Below, one piece after another: positions 8,176-16,907 of a stretch of DNA of 64,000 nt. The stretch spans positions 744,001 to 808,000 of the forward strand of contig NZ_JAUQOM010000001.1 in NCBI RefSeq assembly GCF_030580935.1. The letters are read 5' to 3'. Position 1 is the stretch's first letter. Each line of letters begins with the position of its first letter. Below the pieces are notes generated by a model, which was given only the letters and a program-made list of their open reading frames with translations, did not search any database and had not been told where the DNA came from. This DNA comes from Sphingobium cyanobacteriorum. Lineage in GTDB: Bacteria > Pseudomonadota > Alphaproteobacteria > Sphingomonadales > Sphingomonadaceae. Made by a program: the position numbers and the translations under genes.

Positions 8176-10599
8176 ATGCTGAATGGACGACTCACGCCGG
8201 CTGCACGCATTGCACTGTTGGCGAGCACGATGTTTGTCGCGTTGCCGGCGGCCGCGCAGGGAATTGCCGACACGTCCGAAGCGGGCGCGGCATCCGATGA
8301 AATCATCGTTACCGCCCAGAAACGCTCCGAACGGCTGCAGGATGTGCCGCTGGCGGTCACGGCGGTCACGGCGGATGCCCTGGCCCGGCAGAATATCAAC
8401 GATACCGCGTCGCTCACCCGCGCCGTGCCGTCGCTCCAGCTTCAGCAGGGTGCGTCGTCCAGCACCGGCGGGTTCCGCATTCGCGGCGTCGGTACGCAAC
8501 TGTTCAGCCTGGGCGTCGAAGCGTCGGTGGCGATGGTTGTCGACGGGGTCGTCGCGGCGCGACAGACGCAGAACTTCGCAGACTTTGCCGATATCGAACG
8601 GATCGAAGTCCTGCGCGGACCGCAGGGAACGCTTTTCGGCAAAAATGCGACCGCTGGCGTGATCAACATCGTGACGGCGCGGCCCAAGGACGTGTTTGGC
8701 GGCTCCATCGACGCGACCGTGGCGGAACAGAATGAATATCGTGTCAAGGGGACCGTCACTGGCCCGATCACCGACACATTGAAGGCGCGGGTCAGCGGCT
8801 ATTACAACAGCGTTGGTGGCTATCTTCGCAACGTGCCGACCGGCGAGGCGGTGAACAAGGCGGAAGGCTGGGGCCTGCGTGGCAAGCTGGACTGGCAGGC
8901 CACGCCTGATCTCAACTTCCTCCTCACCATGGACTATCGCAAGAACGACACCAGTTGCTGCAACGCGGTGATCATCCGTTCGCAGAACCCCGATACGTTG
9001 GCGCTGATCGCGCCGGTCAGGCCTTCGATCGGCAACACGCGGATCAGCCAGGACGTGATCGCGTTCAACGATGACCGTCAATTCCAGACCGCGCTCGAAG
9101 CCAACTGGGATCTGGGCGCCGCGACCATCACGTCGATCACCGCCTATCAAAAGTACAAAAATGAATCGAACTTCCCGCCTGATCTTCTGAACAATCCGGT
9201 CCCTGTCTACATTCCGGGCAATGCGCAATTTGGCCCTGGATTGACGCTCGCCAAATTCGACCAGAATGGCGGCGGCATCGATCTTCGCCAGTTTTCCCAT
9301 GAACTGCGCATCGCATCCAATGGCACACGCGACCTCACCTATGTGCTTGGCCTGTTTTATTCGAATGTAACGATTGACCGGGATTTCCTGCGGACAGCCT
9401 CCACATGCCCGACGGACGGAGGGCCGATCGGCGTGGCCTGTGCCAATCCACTGACATTCTCGGCATCATCGCTTTCGCGCAACAAGTCCGAAGGCATTGC
9501 CGGGTTCGGCCAGGTCGAATGGCGGGTTGCGGGCGGCCTGAAGCTCATCGGCGGCCTGCGCGTGCAGCATGAAAGCACTTCGGTCGAAGGCTCGACCCAG
9601 GCGCCCGCGATTGTCGGGACCATTCCCTTCGCTGCGCCCTACGCCGGGAAGCGATCCGCCAGCGATACGGCAGTGACCGGCAAGGCCGGCGTGCAATATG
9701 AATTCAGCCGCGATGCCCAGATTTATGCCACCTACACGCGCGGCTACAAGGGGCTTGGTTTCAATACCGAGCTTGGCACCGATTTCGCAACCCAGGACCC
9801 CGTCCTGCCCGAACATGTCAACGCCTATGAAGTGGGTTTCAAGGGCCGTACCGCCGACGGCGTGCTGACCGTGGCCCTGGCTGGATTCATTGCCGACTAC
9901 ACCGACCTTCAGGTGCTCGCGGACCGCTCCAACCTTGCGGCTGGCCAGTATGGCTTCGTTCAGACCAACGCCGGCAAATCGCAGACCAAGGGCATCGAGC
10001 TGGAAGCCACGGTGAAGCCTGCCGACAACTTCGCGGTCAGTTTCGGCATGACCTATGCCAAGACCCGGCTGGACGTTGATGGCCTGAGCTGCGCGCTTCA
10101 GGACCAGGCGGCGGCCAACATCTTCACCGGCAATTTTCCGGTCAACACCTGCTATCGCCGGCAAACGCTGGACACGAACGGCAATGTCATAGCCACGTCC
10201 GGCGCGCTGCAAGACATTCGCGGCGGCATTCTGCCGGTTTCGCCGAAACTGCGCCTCACCATCTCGCCCAGTTACGAGATGCCACTTGGCAATAACGGCA
10301 TGTCGGCGGTGTTCCAGACCGGCATCAATTTCCAGTCGAAGCAGCAGACGTCGCTGGAGCAGGACCCGCTGCTGGAGCAGGAGGCCTATGCGCTGGTCGA
10401 CGCCTCCATCGGCATCAGGGGACCGGACAATCGCTGGTATGTGACCGGCTTTGTGCGGAATCTTTTCGATCAGCACTTTGCGGCAGCCAAGATTCACCTG
10501 TCGCCGATCGCGACCCCGGCGCAGCCGTTCGATATCGCGGCGTTTACGTCGAAGGAATCCAATCGCTACTTTGGCGTGAATTTCGGCGCGAAATTCTGA
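8176..10599 (+). CDS. TonB-dependent outer-membrane receptor
   Basis: About 807 residues. A signal peptide ending in PAAAQG is followed by the plug domain (EIIVTAQKRSERLQDVPLAVTAV; RIRGVGTQ; VLRGPQGTLFGKNATAGVINIVTARP) and a beta-barrel closing with a C-terminal aromatic strand (YFGVNFGAKF). These receptors import oligosaccharides, glycosides or siderophores using TonB energy. I favour the ATG at 8176, six bases after the purine run GGGGGG; ATG 8170 would leave no spacing. Divergence from a LacI regulator and the adjacent GH3 and esterase suggest a sugar or glycoside cargo. Confidence 0.92.
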   Translation: MLNGRLTPAARIALLASTMFVALPAAAQGIADTSEAGAASDEIIVTAQKRSERLQDVPLAVTAVTADALARQNINDTASLTRAVPSLQLQQGASSSTGGFRIRGVGTQLFSLGVEASVAMVVDGVVAARQTQNFADFADIERIEVLRGPQGTLFGKNATAGVINIVTARPKDVFGGSIDATVAEQNEYRVKGTVTGPITDTLKARVSGYYNSVGGYLRNVPTGEAVNKAEGWGLRGKLDWQATPDLNFLLTMDYRKNDTSCCNAVIIRSQNPDTLALIAPVRPSIGNTRISQDVIAFNDDRQFQTALEANWDLGAATITSITAYQKYKNESNFPPDLLNNPVPVYIPGNAQFGPGLTLAKFDQNGGGIDLRQFSHELRIASNGTRDLTYVLGLFYSNVTIDRDFLRTASTCPTDGGPIGVACANPLTFSASSLSRNKSEGIAGFGQVEWRVAGGLKLIGGLRVQHESTSVEGSTQAPAIVGTIPFAAPYAGKRSASDTAVTGKAGVQYEFSRDAQIYATYTRGYKGLGFNTELGTDFATQDPVLPEHVNAYEVGFKGRTADGVLTVALAGFIADYTDLQVLADRSNLAAGQYGFVQTNAGKSQTKGIELEATVKPADNFAVSFGMTYAKTRLDVDGLSCALQDQAAANIFTGNFPVNTCYRRQTLDTNGNVIATSGALQDIRGGILPVSPKLRLTISPSYEMPLGNNGMSAVFQTGINFQSKQQTSLEQDPLLEQEAYALVDASIGIRGPDNRWYVTGFVRNLFDQHFAAAKIHLSPIATPAQPFDIAAFTSKESNRYFGVNFGAKF

Positions 10600-10606
10600 T
10601 ATGTGC

Positions 10607-10630
10607 GGGAGCCGCCTGAGGGCGGCTCCC
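10607..10630. terminator. Stem-loop terminator after TonB receptor
   Basis: Perfect 10-bp GC stem GGGAGCCGCC / GGCGGCTCCC with a TGAG loop starting 8 bases after the stop codon. No T-tract follows, as is common in this high-GC group. Confidence 0.65.
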
Positions 10631-10714
10631 GGTTCCACTTGTCATATATGAACCGGGCACCGTGCCGGCGGGGGTCGTCGACACGGGCTGCGGAAGAGAG
10701 ATTGCCTGAAAAGG

Positions 10715-10912
10715 GGAAGCGGCAAGCCGATCTTTTACGGGCTGGGCGCGTTTCTGTTCGGCGGCCATGGCGTGTTGACCCAGGAGCAGATAGCCGGGCC
10801 GCGCACGAGAAATATTGGCGACACTCCAATATTGGCGACACTCCGGGCGCTCTCTCGGCCTTTCGGCACGGTGATGGCGGCAGAAGGCGCAACCGGCGTC
10901 ATCCGCCCGTGA
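10715..10912 (+). pseudogene. Possible CapA-like (capsule/poly-gamma-glutamate protein) C-terminal remnant
   Basis: In the gap between the convergent TonB receptor and GH106 genes, one plus-strand frame reads GSGKPIFYGLGAFLFGGHG and stays open to a TGA at 10910-10912. The GKPIFYxLGxFxF pattern is the one found near the C-terminus of CapA-type metallophosphatase-fold proteins. There is no start codon or N-terminal part, and a 17-bp tandem duplication interrupts it, so if real it is a decayed fragment. Assignment from one motif only. Confidence 0.3.
10811..10844. repeat. 17-bp tandem duplication
   Basis: AATATTGGCGACACTCC occurs twice back to back (10811-10827, 10828-10844). The unit is not a multiple of three, which would shift any reading frame through it. 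Confidence 0.8.
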
Positions 10913-10991
10913 CAGATATCCCGATTTGAAAGGATCAGCATGTGACCGCTATCCACTTGTCTCATGCGTTGTTGCCGGTGCGGCGGATATC

Positions 10992-13900
10992 TTAAGGTTC
11001 GCAATGCGTGAAAAGGCGGACAGGGCCTTTGAGGCCAGCCGATCGAAGTGGCGCATCTGGCCGATACATCTTGGCGCCTGCCGATGAAGGATTGTGCGCC
11101 GCTTCGCCGATCAGCCGGTTGACCCACAGATTTGCGACTTCGATCTTCAGCCGATTGCGTCCGGCTCTTATCATGGCTGAAACATTTACCCTGTGCGGCT
11201 GCGTCCATATCATGCCGGCCTCGATGCCGTTGACTGTGACTCTGGCAACATCGGCCATTGCGCCGAGATCAAGCCGGAAAACGGGTCTGGCACATGATGG
11301 CTTTGGCAATCGAATGGTGCCGGTATAGGTCGCCTTGCCTGAAAAATAGCGAAGCCTGGGATCGGATTGCTCATTCAGCCAATGCAGCGAGAAGGCACGG
11401 CGTTCGTCAGTGGCCAACCCAGGGGTTGCCAGCGAGACATGCCAACGATCATCGGCGGTCACGACCGATACGGGGTCGATCGGCGCAACAGCCTTTGCGC
11501 TGGCCAGATCGCGCGCAACGAGGAAGCGGCTTTGGTGGGGTGCAAGAGCGACATGGACGGCTCCGGCTTTTGCTCCCGCATCGACCTGCGATCCATCGAC
11601 CGCGTCCCACCATGTCGTCACGGCCTTTGCAGGGATCTGAAAATCGCCCTCCACATGCGCAGACCCGCGATTTACCAGGAAATAAATGTCGCCATCGGGC
11701 AAAACCCGGTGCAGCACGGAAAGGCCCTGGCCGGTAAAGCGCCAGTCCAGCGCCACTCGCAGCGATTTTGCCGCGGCCTCCGGCGTGTCAGCCTCAACGA
11801 CATGGGGAAGCGCCCATAATGTAGCGATGGCCTTTGCAACAGCTTTCGGATCGTCCGCCAGGCTTGGTGAATCGACTGGCCGCACGCCGGCGATAGCAAC
11901 GCCCTGCCTAGCAAAGGCAAGCAGTCGATTCAATGTCGCCAATGTCAGGCGCGCGCTGCTGCCGCCCAGGAACAGAAACTGATAGCTGTTACCGGAACGA
12001 TTGATGAGTTTGCCATCCTGAACGGCCAATCCCGACGCCAACAATGTCGCGTCGATGAAATCATAGTCCAGGCCGGACGGGACGCCTTCCGGTTCCTTGC
12101 CGCCGAATAATCCGGTGACTGGCGCTTCCTCGCCCACGAACCAGGCGAATCCCGCCTGCGGGCGCCCCTGCTGGAGCAGAAACTGCGTTCGGGCGAGATA
12201 GTCGGTCCACCCCTTGGCCATGTCGCCCCAGGCATCGTTCCGGTTGAAATAATGGCCCAGCAACGGGGCCATCGTCATCCCTGGAAACTGGCCTGACACC
12301 AGGTTGGAGCCGGTCCCCTGATGCACGGAGCTGTGGAGCATCAGGCGATTGCCGCCCATCAGGAACGCCAGGTCGGCCGCCGGGCGCATGTCCGCGGGAG
12401 AAAGACCCCATGGTCTGCCAAAAACGGTAAGCGCCTCGACCGCGATATAGGGCTTGCCCAAAATATGGGCGACGGACGCTGCGCCCTTCACATCGGCGAC
12501 ATAGGTTGGCTTCGGGCCGGTCGATGGATCGAACCACCACATGGCGCCGGCAGGCACGTCCGCCTTGGCCCGTATCGCCAGGTCGTTGCCCAGTTGGGGC
12601 CGGTTATCCTCCAGCGCTTCGGCATAATAGGTCAGCCCAGCCGCTTTGGCACGGGCCGCCAGGGTGCCATAATGCGCCTCGGTCAGCAGGTCGGATATCG
12701 TTCGGCGAAAGTCATACAGGAACGCATCGGATTGCGCCGGTTTCCCGACGATATAGCCCGCCAGCGCCGGATACCATCGGTCGAGGGCATAGCCTGTGCG
12801 GTTGCGAAATTGCGACGGCATATCGTCCGTCCAGTTTTGCGCCCCTGCTTCGATACTATCGCTCAAAAGACCGTTCAGGCCGACAACCCCTTTCAGCGCG
12901 GCACGCTGATCGGCCAGATAGCGATCAATATAGGCGCCGACGCGGCTGGCCGATAATTTGTCGACTTCCAGCCCGGTGGCCTCTGCAGGCGCGGGTCCGT
13001 TGCGATGGCCCGTCAGGGACATCCCAAATCGCAGGACCGTCCATGCGCCCTTTCCCGGCGGTATCCAGTCGAGCGTCCCGTCTGGTCCCAGGCGGGGAGT
13101 AAGGTCGATAATGCTGGCCGGATCAATGGACGGCCCATCGGTGTGCGTCGCGCGGGCATAATAATCCGGCACCGCAGCAAAGCCCGCCTTTTCCTCGGCA
13201 TTCTGGATCAGGCCAGCCGGAGACAGCAGCAATTCCGAAACGGCATAGGCTTGCTTTTGCGGCGGGAATGAAAGGGGGATGGCACCAGGCGCATAGTTCA
13301 GCCTTGCGCCCTCGCCTTGTGCGTCGGGTGCGATCGCCATTCTGAAATATCGTCCGCTAACGGCCGGAAAGCTTGCGGTTCTGACCGGCGATTTCGACGC
13401 ATATACTGTCGTGACGTTGCGATATGTCAGGCCGTCATCGCTGACTTCCAACCTGGCGACAGGTGGCGCGGGCGCACCGAAGCCGGCGGCGGCGGGCATC
13501 CCGATGCGGATGCTCCGAACAGTTTCCGGCCGGGCAAACCGATATATGATCCAGCCAATGCCGTCTGTGTCCGGCAACAGATCCTGCGGCTCGTCAAAAC
13601 GGCCATCGGCCAGCCGCTCTGCCGAAATGACACTGGACGAAGCTATGTTGTCGGCCTTCAATATGGTCCGGCTTCCGGGGAAGGCGATCACGGCGACATC
13701 GCGATAGAAGTCCGCGCCTGCGCCCTTGGTCAGCGGAACATCCTGATAGGCGCCTTCTACCACCGGGGGCCGGGCCAGACGGATCGGCATCTTGCCGCCA
13801 TCCCCGCGAACGACCGTTTCCGACCAGACCAGTTTTTTCATGGCATCGGCCGGCTGGACGAAAGGCGCGCCTGTCGCACTCCATCCCGGCGAGGTCGCAA

Positions 13901-14240
13901 TGCTGAAGTCCATGCCCCTTTCATGCGCGCGCTGCACGCTTTTCCGCATGGCATCCTGCCAGGCGGGGGACATCCACGGCTTCAACTCGGCAATCTGCTT
14001 TGGCGCACCCAGGCCGCCTTCGAACAGATGAATGCCACCAATAGCTTGGTCAGCCATCCATTCGATATCGGCAACCGCTTCGTCCGCGTCGATATTGCCG
14101 TTCATCCAGTGCCACCAGACCTGCGCCCGTGCGGCCTGCGGCGGATTGCGGAACTGATCCTCCAGCGAAGGACCGGCAACCACAGGCGTCGAAGCGGCGC
14201 TGGCCAATAGCAGCATGGGCAACCACATGGGGCGATGCAT
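10992..14240 (-). CDS. GH106-like alpha-L-rhamnosidase
   Basis: 1082 residues with a signal peptide (about 1-22). The N-terminal barrel opens with the family hallmark ARAQVWWHWMNGNIDADEAV and continues with GGIHLFEGG; candidate acidic catalytic residues lie in LLSDSIEAGAQNW and YIAVEALTVFGRPWG; beta-sandwich accessory regions and a jelly-roll-like C-terminus (ARVTVNGIEAGMIWTQP) follow. GH106 enzymes remove alpha-L-rhamnose from plant polysaccharides and flavonoid glycosides. It is the last gene of the long glycoside operon, 41 bp after the GH1 gene, with an AAGGGA ribosome site seven bases before the ATG. Family-level confidence is good; a relative acting on another deoxy sugar is possible. 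Confidence 0.8.
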   Translation of the reverse strand: MHRPMWLPMLLLASAASTPVVAGPSLEDQFRNPPQAARAQVWWHWMNGNIDADEAVADIEWMADQAIGGIHLFEGGLGAPKQIAELKPWMSPAWQDAMRKSVQRAHERGMDFSIATSPGWSATGAPFVQPADAMKKLVWSETVVRGDGGKMPIRLARPPVVEGAYQDVPLTKGAGADFYRDVAVIAFPGSRTILKADNIASSSVISAERLADGRFDEPQDLLPDTDGIGWIIYRFARPETVRSIRIGMPAAAGFGAPAPPVARLEVSDDGLTYRNVTTVYASKSPVRTASFPAVSGRYFRMAIAPDAQGEGARLNYAPGAIPLSFPPQKQAYAVSELLLSPAGLIQNAEEKAGFAAVPDYYARATHTDGPSIDPASIIDLTPRLGPDGTLDWIPPGKGAWTVLRFGMSLTGHRNGPAPAEATGLEVDKLSASRVGAYIDRYLADQRAALKGVVGLNGLLSDSIEAGAQNWTDDMPSQFRNRTGYALDRWYPALAGYIVGKPAQSDAFLYDFRRTISDLLTEAHYGTLAARAKAAGLTYYAEALEDNRPQLGNDLAIRAKADVPAGAMWWFDPSTGPKPTYVADVKGAASVAHILGKPYIAVEALTVFGRPWGLSPADMRPAADLAFLMGGNRLMLHSSVHQGTGSNLVSGQFPGMTMAPLLGHYFNRNDAWGDMAKGWTDYLARTQFLLQQGRPQAGFAWFVGEEAPVTGLFGGKEPEGVPSGLDYDFIDATLLASGLAVQDGKLINRSGNSYQFLFLGGSSARLTLATLNRLLAFARQGVAIAGVRPVDSPSLADDPKAVAKAIATLWALPHVVEADTPEAAAKSLRVALDWRFTGQGLSVLHRVLPDGDIYFLVNRGSAHVEGDFQIPAKAVTTWWDAVDGSQVDAGAKAGAVHVALAPHQSRFLVARDLASAKAVAPIDPVSVVTADDRWHVSLATPGLATDERRAFSLHWLNEQSDPRLRYFSGKATYTGTIRLPKPSCARPVFRLDLGAMADVARVTVNGIEAGMIWTQPHRVNVSAMIRAGRNRLKIEVANLWVNRLIGEAAHNPSSAGAKMYRPDAPLRSAGLKGPVRLFTHCEP

Positions 14241-14281
14241 CTGATTTCCCTTTTTACATCGGTGCGGTCACGACCTGCGCG

Positions 14282-15607
14282 TCAAAGCGCGTTATTGCGT
14301 GCAATGGTGCCCAACACCCCGGCGCTCGGCTTGGGCGTCCGTCGAAATGTCCGGCGATCCAGGTCATGCAATCCGAATTTGGGTTTGTAGCCAAAGCCCC
14401 ATTCAAAATTGTCGATCAGCGACCAGTGGATATAGCCCAGAACGGGAACGCCTTGCGCCATGAGCTTGTGCAGGTCCACAAGAGCTGCCGGAATGAGGCG
14501 CTGGCGAATGTGATCGTCGGGCGTATTCACGCCATGTTCGGTCACGATGACGGGCACCTTGGCGACCGCATGGGCATAGCGCACCGCGCCTGCCAATGAT
14601 GCCGGATAGACTTCGGTGCCAGCCGCGTTTCGATCCCCGCCGGCAGGCGGATCGACGCGACCCTTTGCATCCCAGATCGCCCGCTCGTAATTCTGGACAC
14701 CGACGAAATCATCCTGCCGGGCCGCGCGCAACCATGGCGCATACAGGCGTTCGCGAACATCGTCGCGCATGCTGTTGCGACCCACGGCCTGATCGTCGAT
14801 CATCGCCAGATTGACGCCCACGGGCAGGTCGCCGCGAACCGACTTGATGGCGGCACGCCCCAGGGCATGGCCTTTGAGCAAATGCGCCTGCACCGCTGCC
14901 GGATCGGGATACCAGATATTATTACCCGCCAGAAACAGCGGAACGCCATGGGCCTTGGCGATCGTTTCGCAGACCGCCTTGTCGGCCGGCAGCAACCATT
15001 TGGCCACGGCTTGGGGCAAGACGCTTGCCAGTTGCCCCGCCAGGTTAGGCTCGTTCAGCGTGGTGGCAACGCTGATCCCCTCAGCCAGATGCGTCGCCGC
15101 GATTTGGCAATAGCGCGCGAACAGGTCTGGCGCGTCCGGCTGGCTCCACCCCCCGCGCAACGCGAACCAGGCCGGTGTGGTAAAATGGTTGAAGGTCACG
15201 AACGGCTTTATCCCGCGCGCGTGACAGCCTTCGATCATCCGCTTGTAATGGTCGAGCATGGCGTTCGAAAACACGCCCATCCGTGGTTCGATCCGCGCCC
15301 ATTCCAGGCTGAACCGATATGTGTTCAGGCCCATGGCCTTGACCAGGTCCAGATCGACCGGCCAAAGTTCGAAACTGTTGGCCGCATCACCGGCTGGTTC
15401 GGCATAATGGCTGTTGGGCGCGCCTTCGACCAGCCACAAATCCGAATTGAGATTATTGCCCTCCACCTGATAGGCTGCGGTCGCCGCGCCCCACAGAAAG
15501 CCTTCGGGAAAGGCACGGCGCGGCGCGGCTTTGCCGAGTGAGGGGCGGGATATCAGCGCACTGCCCGCGATCGCCAGGCCGGTCGCGAATTGCCGTCGAT
15601 CCATCAT
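14282..15607 (-). CDS. GH1 beta-glucosidase, Tat-exported
   Basis: 441 residues. The N-terminus MMDRRQFATGLAIAGSALIS is a Tat signal. The barrel shows FLWGAATAAYQVEGN, acid/base Glu186 in TTLNEPN and nucleophile Glu357 in VIVTEHGVN (family ITENG), so the retaining beta-glycosidase machinery is intact. Such enzymes hydrolyse beta-glucosides, including plant aglycone glucosides. An AGGA site seven bases upstream supports the first Met. It sits between Gfo/Idh/MocA and GH106 genes in the same operon and likely acts in the periplasm on O-linked glucose. Confidence 0.9.
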   Translation of the reverse strand: MMDRRQFATGLAIAGSALISRPSLGKAAPRRAFPEGFLWGAATAAYQVEGNNLNSDLWLVEGAPNSHYAEPAGDAANSFELWPVDLDLVKAMGLNTYRFSLEWARIEPRMGVFSNAMLDHYKRMIEGCHARGIKPFVTFNHFTTPAWFALRGGWSQPDAPDLFARYCQIAATHLAEGISVATTLNEPNLAGQLASVLPQAVAKWLLPADKAVCETIAKAHGVPLFLAGNNIWYPDPAAVQAHLLKGHALGRAAIKSVRGDLPVGVNLAMIDDQAVGRNSMRDDVRERLYAPWLRAARQDDFVGVQNYERAIWDAKGRVDPPAGGDRNAAGTEVYPASLAGAVRYAHAVAKVPVIVTEHGVNTPDDHIRQRLIPAALVDLHKLMAQGVPVLGYIHWSLIDNFEWGFGYKPKFGLHDLDRRTFRRTPKPSAGVLGTIARNNAL

Positions 15608-15701
15608 TGCACGTTCCTGTCTTTCGTTGGTCTTGTCTGCGCGGCCGGACTGTTCGCGCGGGCATTGCGAGACGATTGCGTCGGGAAGATCGCGGAATCC
15701 T

Positions 15702-16853
15702 TCATTGTTCCGGCTCGGTCAGATCAACCCACTTATTGCCCGCGACGCTGCTGTCATGCGCTGCCTGGATGAATCGCATGCCGGCGATCCCGTCTGCCAG
15801 GCTGGCATAGGCCGGATGAGTGGGCGTGCGTCCGGCGACGGCTTCGGCAAAATCATGATAGATATTGGCAAAGGCCTCCAGATAGCCTTCGGGATGCCCG
15901 GCGGGCAATCGGACCGCCGCCAGTGCGGACGGGTCCAGCCACGCGCCATCGGTCCCGGCCCGCCAGATTTCCTCCGGGCCGGATCGGCGCGCGACCCTCA
16001 GCCTGTCGGGCTGTTCCTGCCGCCAGTGCAGCCCGGCTTCCTCGCACCATAGAGATATGTCCAGCCCATTGGCGTCGCCGGCGCAAATCTGGCTGGCGAT
16101 CAACGTCCCGCGTCCGCCGCCCGCCAGGTGGAACATCGCCGCGCCATCGTCGTCCAGCAAGCGTCCGGGCACTGCGGCGCGGATTTCGGCGGCGATGCGC
16201 GTCATCCTTTCCCCGGTGATGAATTCGACCAGGTTGAAGGCGTGGGTGCCGATGTCGCCGAACGCCCCGGCCAGGCCGGATCGGGCCGGATCGACCCGCC
16301 ATTGCGCCTGCTTGCCTGCCGCATCCTGCGCCGTGGCCAGCCATCCTTGCGTGTAGCGGACCGCGACGCGGCGCACTTTGCCGAACCCGCCTTGCGCCAC
16401 GAGCGCCCGCGCCTGCCGCACCATCGGATAGGCGCTATAGCTATGGGTGACGCCGACCATGCCCCCCGTCCGCTGCGCAACCTGCTCCAGATGAAGCGCC
16501 GCCGCCATGGTGTCTGTCAGCGGCTTGTCCACCAGCACCGCAAAGCCCGCTTCCAGCGCCGCAATGGCCGCGGGCGCATGGACGTGATTGGGCGTCACGA
16601 TCGCGATGAACTGGGCGCGTATCTGCGGCGGGAGAGCGGATTCGCGGGCGATCAGTTCGGCATAGCTGCCATAGCTGCGATCTGACGCGATCCCCGCCAT
16701 GTCGCCGGATCGGCGCGCCCGTTCGGCATCGCTGCTCAATGCGCCCGCGACCAGGCGGCAATTGCCCGCGATGGCGGCGGCCGTGCGGTGGACCGGGCCG
16801 ATGAACGCCCCTTCGCCACCACCGATCATCGCGTAACGAACCTGTTCTACCAT
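15702..16853 (-). CDS. Gfo/Idh/MocA-family NAD(P)-dependent oxidoreductase
   Basis: 383 residues, cytoplasmic. An N-terminal Rossmann fold (YAMIGGGEGAFIGPVHRTAA), the VTPNHVHAPAA strand and the catalytic-lysine motif VLVDKPLTD (EKP in relatives) are followed by the alpha/beta substrate domain (DIGTHAFNLVEF holds the usual DxGxH). Members oxidise or reduce sugars and inositols; in C-glycoside catabolism a homologue (DgpA) oxidises the sugar at C3. It lies between GH43 and GH1 in the operon that also encodes a CarB/CarC-like pair, so a 3-keto-sugar role is a reasonable inference but the substrate is unproven. Confidence 0.85.
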   Translation of the reverse strand: MVEQVRYAMIGGGEGAFIGPVHRTAAAIAGNCRLVAGALSSDAERARRSGDMAGIASDRSYGSYAELIARESALPPQIRAQFIAIVTPNHVHAPAAIAALEAGFAVLVDKPLTDTMAAALHLEQVAQRTGGMVGVTHSYSAYPMVRQARALVAQGGFGKVRRVAVRYTQGWLATAQDAAGKQAQWRVDPARSGLAGAFGDIGTHAFNLVEFITGERMTRIAAEIRAAVPGRLLDDDGAAMFHLAGGGRGTLIASQICAGDANGLDISLWCEEAGLHWRQEQPDRLRVARRSGPEEIWRAGTDGAWLDPSALAAVRLPAGHPEGYLEAFANIYHDFAEAVAGRTPTHPAYASLADGIAGMRFIQAAHDSSVAGNKWVDLTEPEQ

Positions 16854-16907
16854 GATGAAACCTTGAAGCAGGATGAGGCAAGGGCAGGCGCCGTCACTGT
16901 TCGCACC

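Noticed and set aside
8170-10599. Siderophore receptor call for the first TonB-dependent receptor
   Set aside because: Nothing nearby concerns iron; LacI regulator and glycosidases favour a glycoside, though the cargo remains unproven.
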